Shown here: one piece after another, positions 11,517-21,856 of the stretch | How the letters are laid out: each line of letters opens with the position of its first letter | How positions within the stretch are numbered: the first letter of the stretch is position 1 | Assembly (NCBI GenBank): GCA_034440615.1 | Contig: JAOTOM010005126.1 | Span: 451,001-515,000 of the forward strand | From: Ashinkailepas kermadecensis | Lineage: Eukaryota; Arthropoda; Thecostraca; Neolepadidae | Direction: 5' to 3' | Length of the DNA: 64,000 nucleotides | Translations under genes and position numbers: made by a program | Notes under the pieces: model-generated | The model's database searches: none | What the model was told of the DNA's origin: nothing | The model's input: only the letters and a program-made list of their open reading frames with translations

Positions 11517-12706
11517 CTGTGGCCGGAACTGGGAGCCGCCAGACTGGCCCGGCAGTCCCACCGCTGGACGTCGGGAATAGACCGCTCACACGGCACTGCG
11601 CTGTGGCCGGAACTGGGAGCCGTCAGACTGGCCCGGCAGTCCCACCGCTGGACGTCGGGAATAGACCGCTCACACGGCACTGCGCTGTGGCCGGAACTGG
11701 GAGCCGCCAGACTGGACCGGCAGTCCCACCGCTGGACGTCGGGAATAGACCGCTCACACGGCACTGCGCTGTGGCCGGAACTGGGAGCCGTCAGACTGGC
11801 CCGGCAGTCCCACCGCTGGACGTCGGGAATAGACCGCTCACACGGCACTGCGCTGTGGCCGGAACTGGGAGCCGCCAGACTGGACCGGCAGTCCCACCGC
11901 TGGACGTCGGGAATAGACCGCTCACACGGCACTGCGCTGTGGCCGGAACTGGGAGCCGCCAGACTGGCCCGGCAGTCCCACCGCTGGACGTCGGGAATAG
12001 ACCGCTACACGGCACTGCGCTGTGGCCGGAACTGGGAGCCGCCAGACTGGACCGGCAGTCCCACCGCTGGACGTCGGGAATAGACCGCTCACACGGCACT
12101 GCGCTGTGGCCGGAACTGGGAGCCGCCAGACTGGCCCGGCAGTCCCACCGCTGGACGTCGGGAATAGACCGCTCACACGGCACTGCGCTGTGGCCGGAAC
12201 TGGGAGCCGTCAGACTGGCCCGGCAGTCTCACCGCTGGACGTCGGGAATAGACCGCTCACACGACACTGCGCTGTGGCCGGAACTGGGAGCCGTCAGACT
12301 GGCCCGGCAGTCCCACCGCTGGACGTCGGGAATAGACCGCTCACACGACACTGCGAGAGCGCCGGAACTGGGAGCCGCCAGACTGGCCCGGCAGTCCCAC
12401 CGCTGGACGTCGGGAATAGACCGCTCACACGGCACTGCGCTGTGGCCGGAACTGGGAGCCGCCAGACTGGCCCGGCAGTCCCACCGCTGGACGTCGGGAA
12501 TAGACCGCTCACACGGCACTGCGCTGTGGCCGGAACTGGGAGCCGCCAGACTGGCCCGGCAGTCCCACCGCTGGACGTCGGGAATAGACCGCTCACACGA
12601 CACTGCGAGAGCGCCGGAACTGGGAGCCGTCAGACTGGCCCGGCAGTCTCACCGCTGGACGTCGGGAATAGACCGCTCACACGGCACTGCGAGAGCGCCG
12701 GAAAAA
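11517..12706 (+). repeat. 84-bp minisatellite, about 14 units
   Basis: The unit contains GGCCGGAACTGGGAGCCG, then GACTGG, CGTCGGGAATAGACCGCTCA and CACTGCG. The spacing of 84 bp (11521 to 11605) equals 28 codons, so several frames stay open on both strands for hundreds of codons (for example 11519-12712). One unit lacks a base near 12006, shifting all frames without closing them. Variant units with GAGAGCGCC replace CTGTGGCC near 12355 and 12605. No start context, splice signal or known domain supports a gene. Confidence 0.95.
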
Positions 12707-12814
12707 TGCTAATGGGTGGATGAGCTAATCACCGAGCAGTGGGTGTACCAAGGTTACCATAGTGGGATCAAATTCAACGATGTGTGGCCTGGCACATCTT
12801 GCCCCGTGTCCCAA

Positions 12815-13218
12815 TCAAGAGTAACCTATGCGACAGAACATTTCCCCACGGTTGTCCTTGAACATCGCCCTCCTCACAGAGGCGCCCTCAGTCGCCCGGC
12901 TCTTCTCTGTTTTGACAGCTACGCACTGTTCATTGAGTTTCAGGATCTTCTTCTTGACGTACGAAATGTCCAATGTTGGTGTATTCGCCTTCTGCCAAAC
13001 GGCCAACAACTTCTCGACTGTGTCGCGGCTGCCCGTTCCAGGGTTTCCTTCTCCTTCAAGTGGTAGAAAAAGAGAACCACAACCGCATGGAGCTTTGATG
13101 GAAAGCGGTTTACATTTATAAGAAAATGTCCGAATTCTTGCTGAGGTGCCTTTATGGACCAGGGTTGCATGGCCAAGCCGAGCTTGTTCCGTGAACCCTG
13201 CACAACCTTGCCCTCCAC
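12815..13218 (-). pseudogene. relic of an unnamed multicopy invertebrate protein
   Basis: Two overlapping minus-strand frames join into one sensible sequence after a shift near 13010. The upstream frame has LHAVVVLFFYHLKEKETLERAA. The downstream frame has LLAVWQKANTPTLDISYVKK followed by a Lys/Glu-rich helix. The pattern (FFYHLK, then W-K-A-x-x-P-T, then a KI-x-L spacer) resembles a repetitive protein family of unknown function that I recall from arthropods and cnidarians. I cannot name it, and the match is from memory only. The frameshift marks it as a relic. Confidence 0.35.
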
Positions 13219-13340
13219 AACCCGATCCGTGAATTATAGTTCAACGACGGAATGCAACGTGTCATGAATGAACCGACGCGGCCGTAGCAAACTGCCTGCA
13301 GTTGATAACTGGCAATAACGTTGCCAGTTGCCAGCTGACC
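13219..13340. other. unassigned spacer
   Basis: A TTGCCAGTT motif occurs twice near 13320. Nothing else was identified. Confidence 0.4.
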
Positions 13341-13500
13341 CTCCTAACCGGGGCTAAATGCGAGCGCGTGAAGCGACTCGACCCCATCCTGCCACGGTGA
13401 AGCGACTCGACCCCATCCTGCCAAGACAGGGAAGGCCAGTGCAGGCCAGCGCTCCAATCAACTGAGCTACGGCAAGCTACAATTGAGCTACCGGGGACTT
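13341..13500 (-). repeat. tRNA-derived SINE-like fragment
   Basis: On the minus strand GCCGTAGCTCAGTTGATTGG (A-box-like, near 13475-13455) is followed by GGAGCGCTGGCCTGCA and GGGGTCGAGTCGCTTCA (B-box-like). The B-box part is present twice in a 32-bp duplication at 13370-13425. Arms do not pair into a complete cloverleaf, so this is not a functional tRNA gene. Confidence 0.45.
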
Positions 13501-13731
13501 AAGGAATGAGGGGAGACAGAGATATCGTACAGTCACAGCTTATCCTTCGATCGTAAGCAAGACATTCTCGCCAATTAGAGCAATGAAAAAAAACCTGAGA
13601 ACGGCAAAGAACAACTTCGTCTGAGCTCCACAGTTTTACCACTGGCATAGCAATCACCATAGGTGTTGTTTTATGAAAATTATTGAGGTGGCAAAGTGCC
13701 GCAGGATTTATGTAGGTATATGATGTGGCTG

Positions 13732-14183
13732 TTTCACACGCGCACCGAAGGAATGGGGGGGGGGCGTGGAATCCGCCCGCTTCTGTTTTTTACATTATCT
13801 CATAAACGGGCGGCGATATTGTTATGTAATGTTGTGATTTTGTGAAATTATAATCGATAAGCGCATCCCATGCAACACAAAATCGAAATCCGTCAATAAA
13901 TATATGATTTGCGGGGTGCCAAATCGGCCGATCAGGCGGCGGCCGGCGAGCGTTCAAGGTCACAAAGACTTCGTCGGTACAGTAGAGCGGCAGTGTGGTG
14001 AGGCAGCCGATCACGACTTCATTTCATGAAATTTGTACTGAAGGGAGATCACTACATCCACAATCTACCCTCTAAATTGTGTCAGTAGTTTCCGAAATCT
14101 TAGGAGCAGGGGCCGAATCACCCCCCCCCCCCCCGCCTCCTCCTGTTCGTGTTATGTGAGAGGCCCTTCGGCGCTCGTGTTAA
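13732..14183 (+). mobile_element. family A TTAA MITE, copy 1
   Basis: The left end reads TTCACACGCGCACCGAAGG and the right end, reversed, reads TTAACACGAGCGCCGAAGGG, so the termini are inverted repeats next to TTAA (left copy decayed to TTCA). Internal landmarks shared with the other copies are TCTCATAAACGG, GCGTTCAAGGTCA near 13950, CCGAAATCTTAGG near 14090, a poly-C run and GTTATGTGAGAGGCCCT. It has no coding capacity. TTAA targets suggest a piggyBac-related source, by inference. Confidence 0.75.
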
Positions 14184-15314
14184 TCGACCCTGTTCTGAAT
14201 TATGTTTGTATGCTAGATTTAGGCCACTTAGTCTGCTTATAGGATAAATTTGCAGTTCATGTGATACTGAAGATCAAGATACAAGTGCAACCACACGTCT
14301 GGAAGACCAGGTTATCACTTAAGGGGTACATAATTGTCCGACTCGATTGAAAGCCCCACAAAAGAACAGCGAATGCAATTTTCGAAACGTTCCGTTCTAT
14401 CAGTGTACAAGAGTTTTCCAACCACATTTCCGTCGTTGCTCATATATCAATGAATAATATACGAGTCACTCAACACACATGCGTGATGGCGAACAATTCA
14501 TATATTATGAACATTAATATTTGTGGGCAAGACACACAGAAATACTCCCAGATAGGGAAACATGGCTCCGGTCATACCACCATGCATTACATAGATTGAG
14601 ACAGTGGAACGACAGCGTTCGGACATTCAATATAAAATGTGGAGTTCTTATATGTAACTTTTTAATCGATTTCAGGTCATATTGGTGTGTTCTTTCTTGA
14701 TGGTAAGGAATTGAAATATTTGATCCTTATAAAGTACAGTTGATAGTTAAATATACCTAACGCACCGTCTTCACGCCACTTCATCTCATACCAATATCAC
14801 ATGGAAAGAGGCCGAGTTCAAAATATCTTTAAAATCCAAGCAAGCAAGACCAAGTGGATTTTAGCATTTGTATCAATGCGTTCGCTCGGAAAGCTCGCTC
14901 ACTCTGTCTGAACAGCCAGTGTAAACTCGTAAGGTGAACGCTGCTTGGGAAACGTCTGTGGACGAATATGACTATATCTGGCAATCTAAATCAAATCAGG
15001 CAAATCCTGGTCTTCAAATTCTAGTGACTTGTCATGAAAATATAAAGATGTGATGGCTGTTGCAAAATTCCCTGATGAAGAAAATAATACAACGCCTTCA
15101 CGCCCTTAATAATCTTAGGGCACATAACACAAAACTCAGAAGTATTCAGGAACGACACCATCATTTGCCATCTGCCGCGGAGTCCCACCAACCGACAGAC
15201 TACAACACCAAGATGTGCAAATGCATATGTGTGACCACATCACAGCCCTGAAACCGATCATATTACACTCCCTGTAGCCTGAACCCCGTTACCAGTACCA
15301 GTACCCTGGTAGTA
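14184..15314. other. AT-rich unassigned sequence
   Basis: No long frame, repeat or domain was seen. Short duplicated GTACCAGTACC motifs lie just left of the pogo-like element at 15285-15305. Confidence 0.45.
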
Positions 15315-15789
15315 GGGGAAAGTGGGGTAAAGCGGACCACCGGGGCAAAGCGAACCACCCGCTCTCCTGCACAAGCACGTTCTGCCATATATGTGCAACT
15401 GTCCTCAATAATAACGCATTATGTTGACGCACTTCCACCGGCAGCGACTTTTAGATTGAGGTGGGGCATTCCTCTCCGCATCATAATTTTTTGTATCAAC
15501 TTTCTGATGTAATTTTAGTATGGCGGGTATGTGAAGATTACCGGGGTGTTTATGTATCAATGTACATATCAACAAGTGCTTAGGGCATGTATTTGTATGG
15601 ATATTAATGTGCCATGAATTAACAATCGCCATCTTTTCCCCATTGCCTGAAGTATCCGTATAATCATGAAATTGTGATTTCGGGTAAAGCAAACTACACG
15701 TGGTCCACCTTGCCTCGTAGTGGTCCACTTTTCCCCAGCATTTTTTTGTCACGTTTTCAGGCATGGCTGGATGGGCGCTGTATGACCAA

Positions 15790-15832
15790 CGCAGTCGATG
15801 TGCCCCTAAACCCAATTAACTAACCAACCAGA
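15790..15832 (+). repeat. retroposon 3' tail (AACTAACC type)
   Basis: TGCCCCTAAACCC is followed by AATTAACTAACCAACC. A closely similar end, CGCCCTAAAGCCCAAATAAC plus ACTAACTAAC, occurs at 31706-31735. These look like 3' ends of the same retroposon family with a tetranucleotide tail. No coding part is attached. Confidence 0.4.
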
Positions 15833-15999
15833 CATGGCTAGAGATCCCGGTGGGCCGGGAGGGGGGGTCCGGACTCCCTCATTTGGTTCCCTACTAATGT
15901 TAATTTGCACCTTTCCCTGCTCAATCTGAAAAGTTTCGGACCCGGACGTCCCTGGTTTGTGTGATATCTCCGACCTTGTTTTCAAGTCATGTGGTAGCA

Positions 16000-16400
16000 C
16001 TGAGAAAAAGGTGAGAACCTTATTAGTTCTCAGAGAACATCTATCGTTCTCATTTTCCCTATTCAAATCAGACCACTCAAAATGAGAACTCTGTTCGGGT
16101 GAATCAGAGAACACCCGTTCTCACACCGAAAAACCTTCTCATGTGAGAACCATTTTTAGGCTAACATTGAGAGCGATAAACCTTCTCACTTGAAACTAAA
16201 AATCGAGATCGCACGATGCCGATTTGAACCCTCAAAATAGAGCACGTATATTTAAAATGTACTCTTGCGAGAATGGGTTATGGTCTCGGATCGCAACCTC
16301 CCTTCTCAGCTGAGAATGAAATAAAGTCTCAATTTGTATCGAAACGGCTTTTCTGAGAACGACCTTTCTTCTCACAAAATCCATTCCAAAAAATTCACGC
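16000..16400. repeat. cluster of GAGAAC/GTTCTC motifs
   Basis: More than ten GAGAAC or GTTCTC hexamers occur on both strands, including the perfect palindrome GTTCTCAGAGAAC near 16037-16049. This may be part of a palindromic element inside the pogo-like transposon; boundaries are unclear. Confidence 0.5.
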
Positions 16401-16819
16401 CAGCTCTTTAAATCCGACGCGAATTTCATCAGTCATCACCTCTGCTTCCAATAATTAACCCTCCAAACAGAAAACTGCTCCGGGGAAAAACGCTTTTATT
16501 CAGAACAGACTTCCAGTCCAGCCACATCCAACAGCGCAACTGCCACGGCTGACGTTCAACAGGATTGTCAACAAACAAAGACAAGAACGCCGTCGACTGA
16601 GAGATGGGCACAAGCACAAACGAGTGATTCTTGGCACACCGCATGCACCACAACTGCATCTACCACAACACATAACCCTTGCGCCTACGTCATGACCGCA
16701 ATATGAGACCGCAATAATTTTTTTGCAATATGAGAAAGCTACAGCACGCATTACAAAAACATAACTTGAGACATAACCAAAGTGTTTGAAGGCATAAAAT
16801 GGTTGGAAACCCAACCTAT

Positions 16820-17008
16820 CATAATTAGAATATTGTTTATTATCCTATTCCATTCACTCAAACCTTAAATTTAGTCCACGGATCAATAAATATGGTGGCC
16901 AAAGGCTGCCATTTTATTGATCCCTGGGCCACAATATTTATTGATCCCTGGGCTAAATCTAAGGTTTAGGTGAATGAAATAAGAAAATAAAATAATACAC
17001 TAATTATG
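16820..17008. mobile_element. palindromic MITE nested in the pogo-like element
   Basis: CATAATTAG at 16820 pairs with CTAATTATG ending at 17008. The arms remain complementary inward for about 75 bp through CATTCAC, AAACCTTA and GATCAATAAATAT. The centre repeats a TTATTGATCCCTGGGC segment. The element is about 189 bp long and non-coding. Confidence 0.8.
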
Positions 17009-17621
17009 TTAGGTTATGTACTACGAATTTTCCAGGGTCGAATAACCTCGGTTAGGTTAAATTGTATGTTTTTGTACCAATCAGCTTTCTAGTATTGCAA
17101 AACAAACTATCACGGCCAGAGTATAGATATACCCAGGGAGATACTTGACCTGGCTATAGGCACTTCCAATATACATATCCAATACAATGCGATGGCTTAC
17201 CATTCAGAGGTCGCTCCATTCCATACACTGCAGTGCCCAACAGTCGCAAAGCAAGCGGCGGACAAAAACGCAATGGCCGCCAGCACGCAGTCTCTCTCTA
17301 GTTACCGTGCACGCAGCCTAAAAATGATCGGTGGCGCGCATGCGCAGACTCGTTTCGCCGCGATCGGAATCAACGACCTTCCGCTGAAACCAGTCAGAAG
17401 AATCATCTGACACCAACAAAGATTCTCGAAATATCCTTTGAAAACTGAGACTTTCTACATGACTCAAGAGAGTATGACGATGAAGTGCTCTATCATGAAA
17501 CTGCATTTGAGTCTCAAACTAGCGTTCCTTCTCCATTGAGCATAAACTCTGGTTTCTTGCGAGGACTTTTCGCATATATTCTCAAACTGTTTTTTCAGTG
17601 TAGGCCCTGCCACAAGTCGCC

Positions 17622-17765
17622 ATGCCGCGCAGGTATGAACGCAGCTCACACCAATGGTCGTGGGATCCGGAAATAATAAATGCAGCTATACACGCAATGG
17701 CAACTACAGAGATGGGCTACCCCAAGACTTCCAAGCAATTATACGTCCCAAAATCCGAACACGCC
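17622..17765 (+). pseudogene. pogo-like transposase, N-terminal psq-type HTH fragment
   Basis: MPRRYERSSHQWSWDPE starts at 17622, and the helix-turn-helix core MGYPKTSKQLYVPKS is near 17713-17757. This matches the Psq-type DNA-binding start of pogo/Tigger transposases, which binds the element's TIRs. After VPKS the sequence jumps directly to the late part of the catalytic domain in another frame, so the middle of the protein, including the CENP-B-type HTH and the first catalytic Asp, is deleted. Confidence 0.75.
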
Positions 17766-17789
17766 GCCGGAGACAAGGTACACATGCTA

Positions 17790-18185
17790 CGCTTATGGCG
17801 GGATGCAGCTGGAAACATTTAGCAAGTGGTTCCGCCACTTTCTGATGTACGCCAAGCCGACAGGGCACGATCCTGTACTGTTGGTCCTGGACGGGCATCT
17901 ATCGCATACAAAGAACTTGGACGTGATCGACCTGGCCAGAGCCAGTCACGTGACGTTACTGGTGCTGCCACCGCACACTACTCACCGATTGCAGCCAATG
18001 GATGTGGGGTTCATGTTCCTCCTGAGCACGTTCCACAACCAGGCCATACAGAAGTGGCTCCGTGACAACCCGGGTCGAGTAGTGACCATCAAACAAGTCG
18101 GCCAGCTATTCGGAGAAGCGTACCTCCGTGCCACAGTTCCGAAGACTGCGATCAGTGCCTTCCAGCGAACAAGCATCTGTCCGTG
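17790..18185 (+). pseudogene. pogo-like transposase, C-terminal half of DDE domain
   Basis: In one frame the reading gives FSKWFRHFL, then LLVLDGHLSHTKN with the second catalytic Asp at 17890-17892. HTTHRLQPMDVGF follows, with the third at 18001-18003, 36 residues later. This spacing and the HTTH-LQP-D signature are typical of DDE_1 pogo transposases. The first Asp is missing, so the product could not cut DNA. A frameshift near 18180 separates this part from the following tail, which would normally read on from the TSICP motif. Confidence 0.85.
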
Positions 18186-18521
18186 CTCCTGTACATGCTT
18201 TGCGATGAAGACTATGCGCCAGCCGAAGTCACGGATCAGACGGAGCAGCGCGCATCCACAGCCGGGTTCATGGATCAGATGGAGCAGCACGCTGCCTCAG
18301 CCAGGATCACGGATCAGCCGGAGAAGCGCACATCCCAAGCCGAGGTCATTGGTCAGACGGAGAAGCGCGCAGCTCCAGCCGGGTTCATGGATCCGTTGAA
18401 GCAGCGCCCAGCTCCAGCCGAGGTTACGGATCAATCGGAACAGGGCGCAGTCTCAGTCACTGCACACTGTAACTCTTCCTTATTTATTCTAGGCCCAAGT
18501 ACGTCGACTCTTGAAGTTTAA
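18183..18521 (+). pseudogene. pogo-like transposase tail with 13-residue repeats
   Basis: After the shift the frame reads CDEDYAPAEVTDQTEQ, matching the DEDF-x-P-x-EVTD motif that follows the DDE domain in these transposases. From 18222 to 18455 the DNA is six in-frame 39-bp units (AEVTDQTEQRAST-like, AGFMDQMEQHAAS-like and so on). The frame ends near 18519. Confidence 0.7.
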
Positions 18522-18601
18522 CCGGAGCAAATCATGCAAATTCCACAAGTCGGTTACCAGAGTTAAGGGACAGCAAAGGGGGAGGCAGAAAGGGCAAGTG
18601 T

Positions 18602-18823
18602 GTGACCTTGACTGGTTCACCATACAAGAGTGGGCTCGAGAAGGAAGTTGAAGAAAAGAAAAGGAAAATGAAGAGAAAGCCTATCCCAGTTCAAGAATCC
18701 AAAAAGAAGAAAGCGAAGAGGCAGACAAGAAGAAAAAAACGAAAAATGTGGCGCAACCGACATGGAAGTGACGAGTGGATTGAAGAAGACCGTAGCGATA
18801 CGGTAAACCTGTATTGTACGTAG
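18602..18823 (+). pseudogene. pogo-like transposase, Lys-rich C-terminal end
   Basis: LTGSPYKSGLEKEVEEKKRK starts at 18608 and continues into a very basic stretch (KRKPIPVQESKKKKAKRQ) and DEWIEEDRSD. A TSTPYKxxLE motif followed by Lys/Arg runs is common at the end of pogo-like transposases. It is out of frame with the preceding part. Confidence 0.6.
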
Positions 18824-19340
18824 TCATTTTCTCGATCCGTGGATGAAGAAAGGTGGGCTCGTTGGTGCTAGTGTAAGCAGCGGGCTCATGCGCTGGCTTA
18901 GAGAAGGATGATGATGAGTTCACTTGTGACCTGTGCCAGTAGATTTATAAAATGTGCATAGCCTATAGCGGTTGGTTTTATCCATGAACATGCTTAATTG
19001 CGATATATCGATAAACATGCCTAGGCGTGGAAACTGAAACTCTCAAGGATAAAAACGACAGAGCTTTTGTCACAGCACTTCTTTATGGGACGTGGTAAAG
19101 TGGACCACCAGTGGGCCACTTTGCCCCGCAATTTTTCATTTGCACAAAATATTGCAGCCGTTCCTTCGACGTCCATTTCGGCAAATTTATATCCGCCCTA
19201 TAAATAAATCATCCAAGTAAAAAAGGAAGCCGAAGTATGAAACTATCTCGCAGGGACAATAGCTTCTAGATGCCACCCGTCAATAAAAAAAATGCATGAC
19301 ATCATTCCTTAGGTAGTCCAATATACCCCACCTTCCCCTA

Positions 19341-20049
19341 TGTACCCTAGTATAAGGGAATGCATGTGGTGGAATTAAGCACCCATCGTGAGCGATGTAA
19401 AAACGAGCTTCATCCATGTCTTGTAGCGTTTCTAAGCTAAAGTAGCAGAACAAATGTCGGATATTGAATTGGGCCCGTCGTCACCAACGTCAAACGAAAA
19501 CCTTGCAGATGCACACTTGCTGCCCGTGTTATCACAGACGCACACTTGCGACGCGGACTATCAATGTTGAGGTCGTGTTGAGGGTGTGAGACTGCACAAC
19601 TATCTAGGAAAAGCCGGTGCACATGGCCAGGGGAAAAGCAATGCTGGGAACAAAACCTGGCCACATGCGAGCATTGCGTGGTTTCGCGAACGCGAAGGCC
19701 GGAATAACAGCAGGTAAGTGCAGTACAAGACATCAAATGTGCACCATTCTCTGGCTGTCTGATTCGCTGAAGTTTGGGCATCGGGTGATGGGTAATACAT
19801 CATGTTGTAGCCCCGGGAAAAAGACGAGGATGTGCAAAAAAGGAATTGTCAAAACCCAACATTTTGACGTCCGCGGCGGGGCGGCCATGTCAGCGCCAGG
19901 GAGTCCTGCCAGGGGCGGATTCAGGAATTGTCATGGGGGCACTTGTACGAAGGGGTGCCATTTCTTTGGAGGGACGCCACTACAAAAGTACTTGGAGGCA
20001 GAGGTGGATACAGGGGTGGCACTGAAGGCATATGTGCCGATATGGAAGT
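19341..20049. other. unassigned sequence
   Basis: No domain was recognised. Near 19912 AGGGGCGGATTCAGG and ATGGGGGCAC resemble the start of the G-rich repeats that follow and of those at 21400 and 60800. Confidence 0.4.
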
Positions 20050-20600
20050 TGGCGCCCCTTCGGCCGGGAAAATGCTCCACTCCGGGAAAGCTCGAGTACA
20101 TTCCCATCGAATTTTCCAGCCAGACTCGTCCCTCTCAAAGAAAAAGGTGCCCTTTTGGTGTGCTCGAGTGCATCCCCATCGAATTATTCAGCCAGAGGCG
20201 CTCCTTGGACGGAAAAGACCCCCATCTAATGTGTTTGAGTGGACCCCCCGAATTGTTCAGCCAGATGCGCACCTTGGAAGGTAAAGGTGCCCCTCCGGAA
20301 AGGCCCGAGTGCACCCCATCCGTAACATTTTTCAGTTAGAGGCGCCCCTTCAGATACTAATTCCTCTCATGGCAATTTCTGAACTCGCTCCTGCCTCGTG
20401 GAGTGTCTTTTCCTTCCGAGTGGAGCCTCTAACCGAAAAATTCGAGCGAGGTCCATTCGAGCACACTGAAGATGCGTCTTTTTATCTCGGAGGGGCGTGT
20501 CTGACGAAAAAAAATATAGGGGGTTCACTCGTGCCTTCTCGGATGAGCGCCTATTCCCGGCTGGAGGAGCGCCTATTCCCGACGGGGGAGCGGTCACTTT
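20050..20600. repeat. degenerate 73-bp units in two opposed blocks
   Basis: Four plus-oriented units share CGAGTGCATCCCCATCGAAT and TTCAGCCAGA at spacing of about 72-73 bp (near 20090, 20163, 20235, 20307). From about 20375 to 20600 similar units read on the minus strand (for example TTCGGTTAGAGGCTCCACTC), giving an inverted arrangement centred near 20360. A single related unit is near 52945-52995. Confidence 0.7.
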
Positions 20601-20699
20601 CCATAGGAGGGAGGCACATGCCCCCTGTTACCCCCACCCCCTCCGTATCTGCCCCTGACTCCTGCATCTGCAAGCCAGCAGCTGGCCGCGTTCAGGCTA

Positions 20700-21260
20700 A
20701 CACAGTTTTTTTTCCATTTTCTCCCGAGAAGACAGAACTCTATCCGACGCAGACGAACTGTGCGTTTCGGGTGGCTGGAATTCAGGAAGACAGCACCAAG
20801 TTCGACCTGCTAGTGGCAAGCCTTTCTGTGTCGACCATCCACGCAGGCGCAGATATTATCACGTCCAAGACGCCCAGTTCGTGACCCTCATTGACGCCCT
20901 GATGCGTAGGTTCGCGCAATCGCGAGCGGCCCTCCTGGAAGCCCTATTGCCCCGTCGGCAGCTCGGAGACCAGAAGCCGTTCCAACTGCTCTTGTGGATG
21001 CACTCAGAACTAGATACAACACGGGACGCTCTACACGTTCGTGAGCTGCTAATACCATTTCTTCAACGGCTGCCGCAGGCTTGGGCAGCATTATCGCTGC
21101 CGTCAGAGGAAGCTCCTCTGGATCAACTGACTACCGCAGCTGAAAGATTCTTGGAAGCCTCGGCTTCAGGCCTGGTGTTAGGAATGGCGGCAGGATGCTC
21201 AGCAGCGCAGACGGTGCCATTCGGCGCAGTGTCTCCGGACACCAGCACGCTGGCCACACT
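20700..21260 (+). pseudogene. Ty3/Gypsy-type gag relic
   Basis: ELYPTQTNCAFRVAGI and QEDSTKFDLLVASLS (near 20740-20830) match the conserved start of arthropod Gypsy Gag (W/Y-x-Q-x-E-x-x-F, then TKF-x-x-VV-x-SL). After a shift near 20870 the frame reads TLIDALMRRFAQS and LGDQKPFQLLLWMHSEL, then ELLIPFLQRLPQAWAALSL. These match the LGDRKPSQLL and LRELFLQRLP motifs of the same protein. The part after about 21200 is unlike Gag. No protease, RT or LTR was found nearby. Gag would form the retrotransposon particle; here it is inactive. Confidence 0.75.
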
Positions 21261-21409
21261 GCATGGTATAGCCGCGACGTCAACGGTGGCGGTCAGTCGC
21301 CTGGAAACCATCCTGGGTGGCAGGTCACTCTGGTGAACGGACGGACGTCACTAGTTCCAGAGCCATCGGCGGGGCCATCGATCGATTCATTTTTGTTTGG
21401 GGGGGGGAC

Positions 21410-21480
21410 ATTTTCGCTATTGGAGGGGCAAAATTTAACATTAAGGGAGCACATGCCCCTTCAAAAGTATACAAAACAAC
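21410..21480 (+). repeat. G-rich dispersed motif, copy 1
   Basis: ATTGGAGGGGCAAAATTTAA, ACATTAAGGGAGCAC and CCCCTTCAAAAGTATAC match 60818-60882. It is probably a fragment of one repeat family. Confidence 0.55.
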
Positions 21481-21856
21481 ACCCCTGGCAGTCACACTCC
21501 ACACCGACAAAAGTGTGCGACCACTGAACGCTTGAGGAAGAAAGCGCTTGAGGAAGGAACGCTTGAGAACGTTGCCAATTCGAGCGTGTCACGACAATGA
21601 ACGGGGGCGTGACGTGCTAGCTGGACCCCAGATCACTTTGCATTTTGGGACACCCTACCGAGCAGGAGGCCGAGCCTGGTACCGAGCAGGCATCAATAGA
21701 TGACAGCGCGCGCATTGTTTCTGTGTATGGCTGTAATGCTATATGATTGACACCCCGCAAGCTTGTCACAAACTTTCTCGAGGATGAGATCGACTTCCGG
21801 CAAAACTTATGCCAGGTTTATTTTCGGCCATTTCGCTCCCTTTTTCCCTTTCTATC

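Larger units (their letters stand above)
15315..19338 (+). mobile_element. pogo/Tigger-like DNA transposon with TIRs, internally decayed
   Basis: The left end GGGGAAAGTGGGGTAAAGCG at 15315 matches the reverse complement of the right end, GGGGAAGGTGGGGTATATTG, ending at 19338. Both ends are flanked by TA (15313-15314, 19339-19340), the target of pogo and other Tc1/mariner elements. Further GTGGTCCACTTT-type subterminal repeats lie near 15340, 15695-15735 and 19090-19130. Inside are pieces of a pogo-type transposase (17622-18823), a palindromic MITE at 16820-17008 and a foreign LINE/SINE-type tail near 15795-15830. Total length is about 4.0 kb, of which part is nested insertions. Confidence 0.75.

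Noticed and set aside
13341..13500. Functional tRNA gene on the minus strand
   Set aside because: A- and B-box-like motifs exist but acceptor and anticodon arms do not pair and the B-box part is duplicated.
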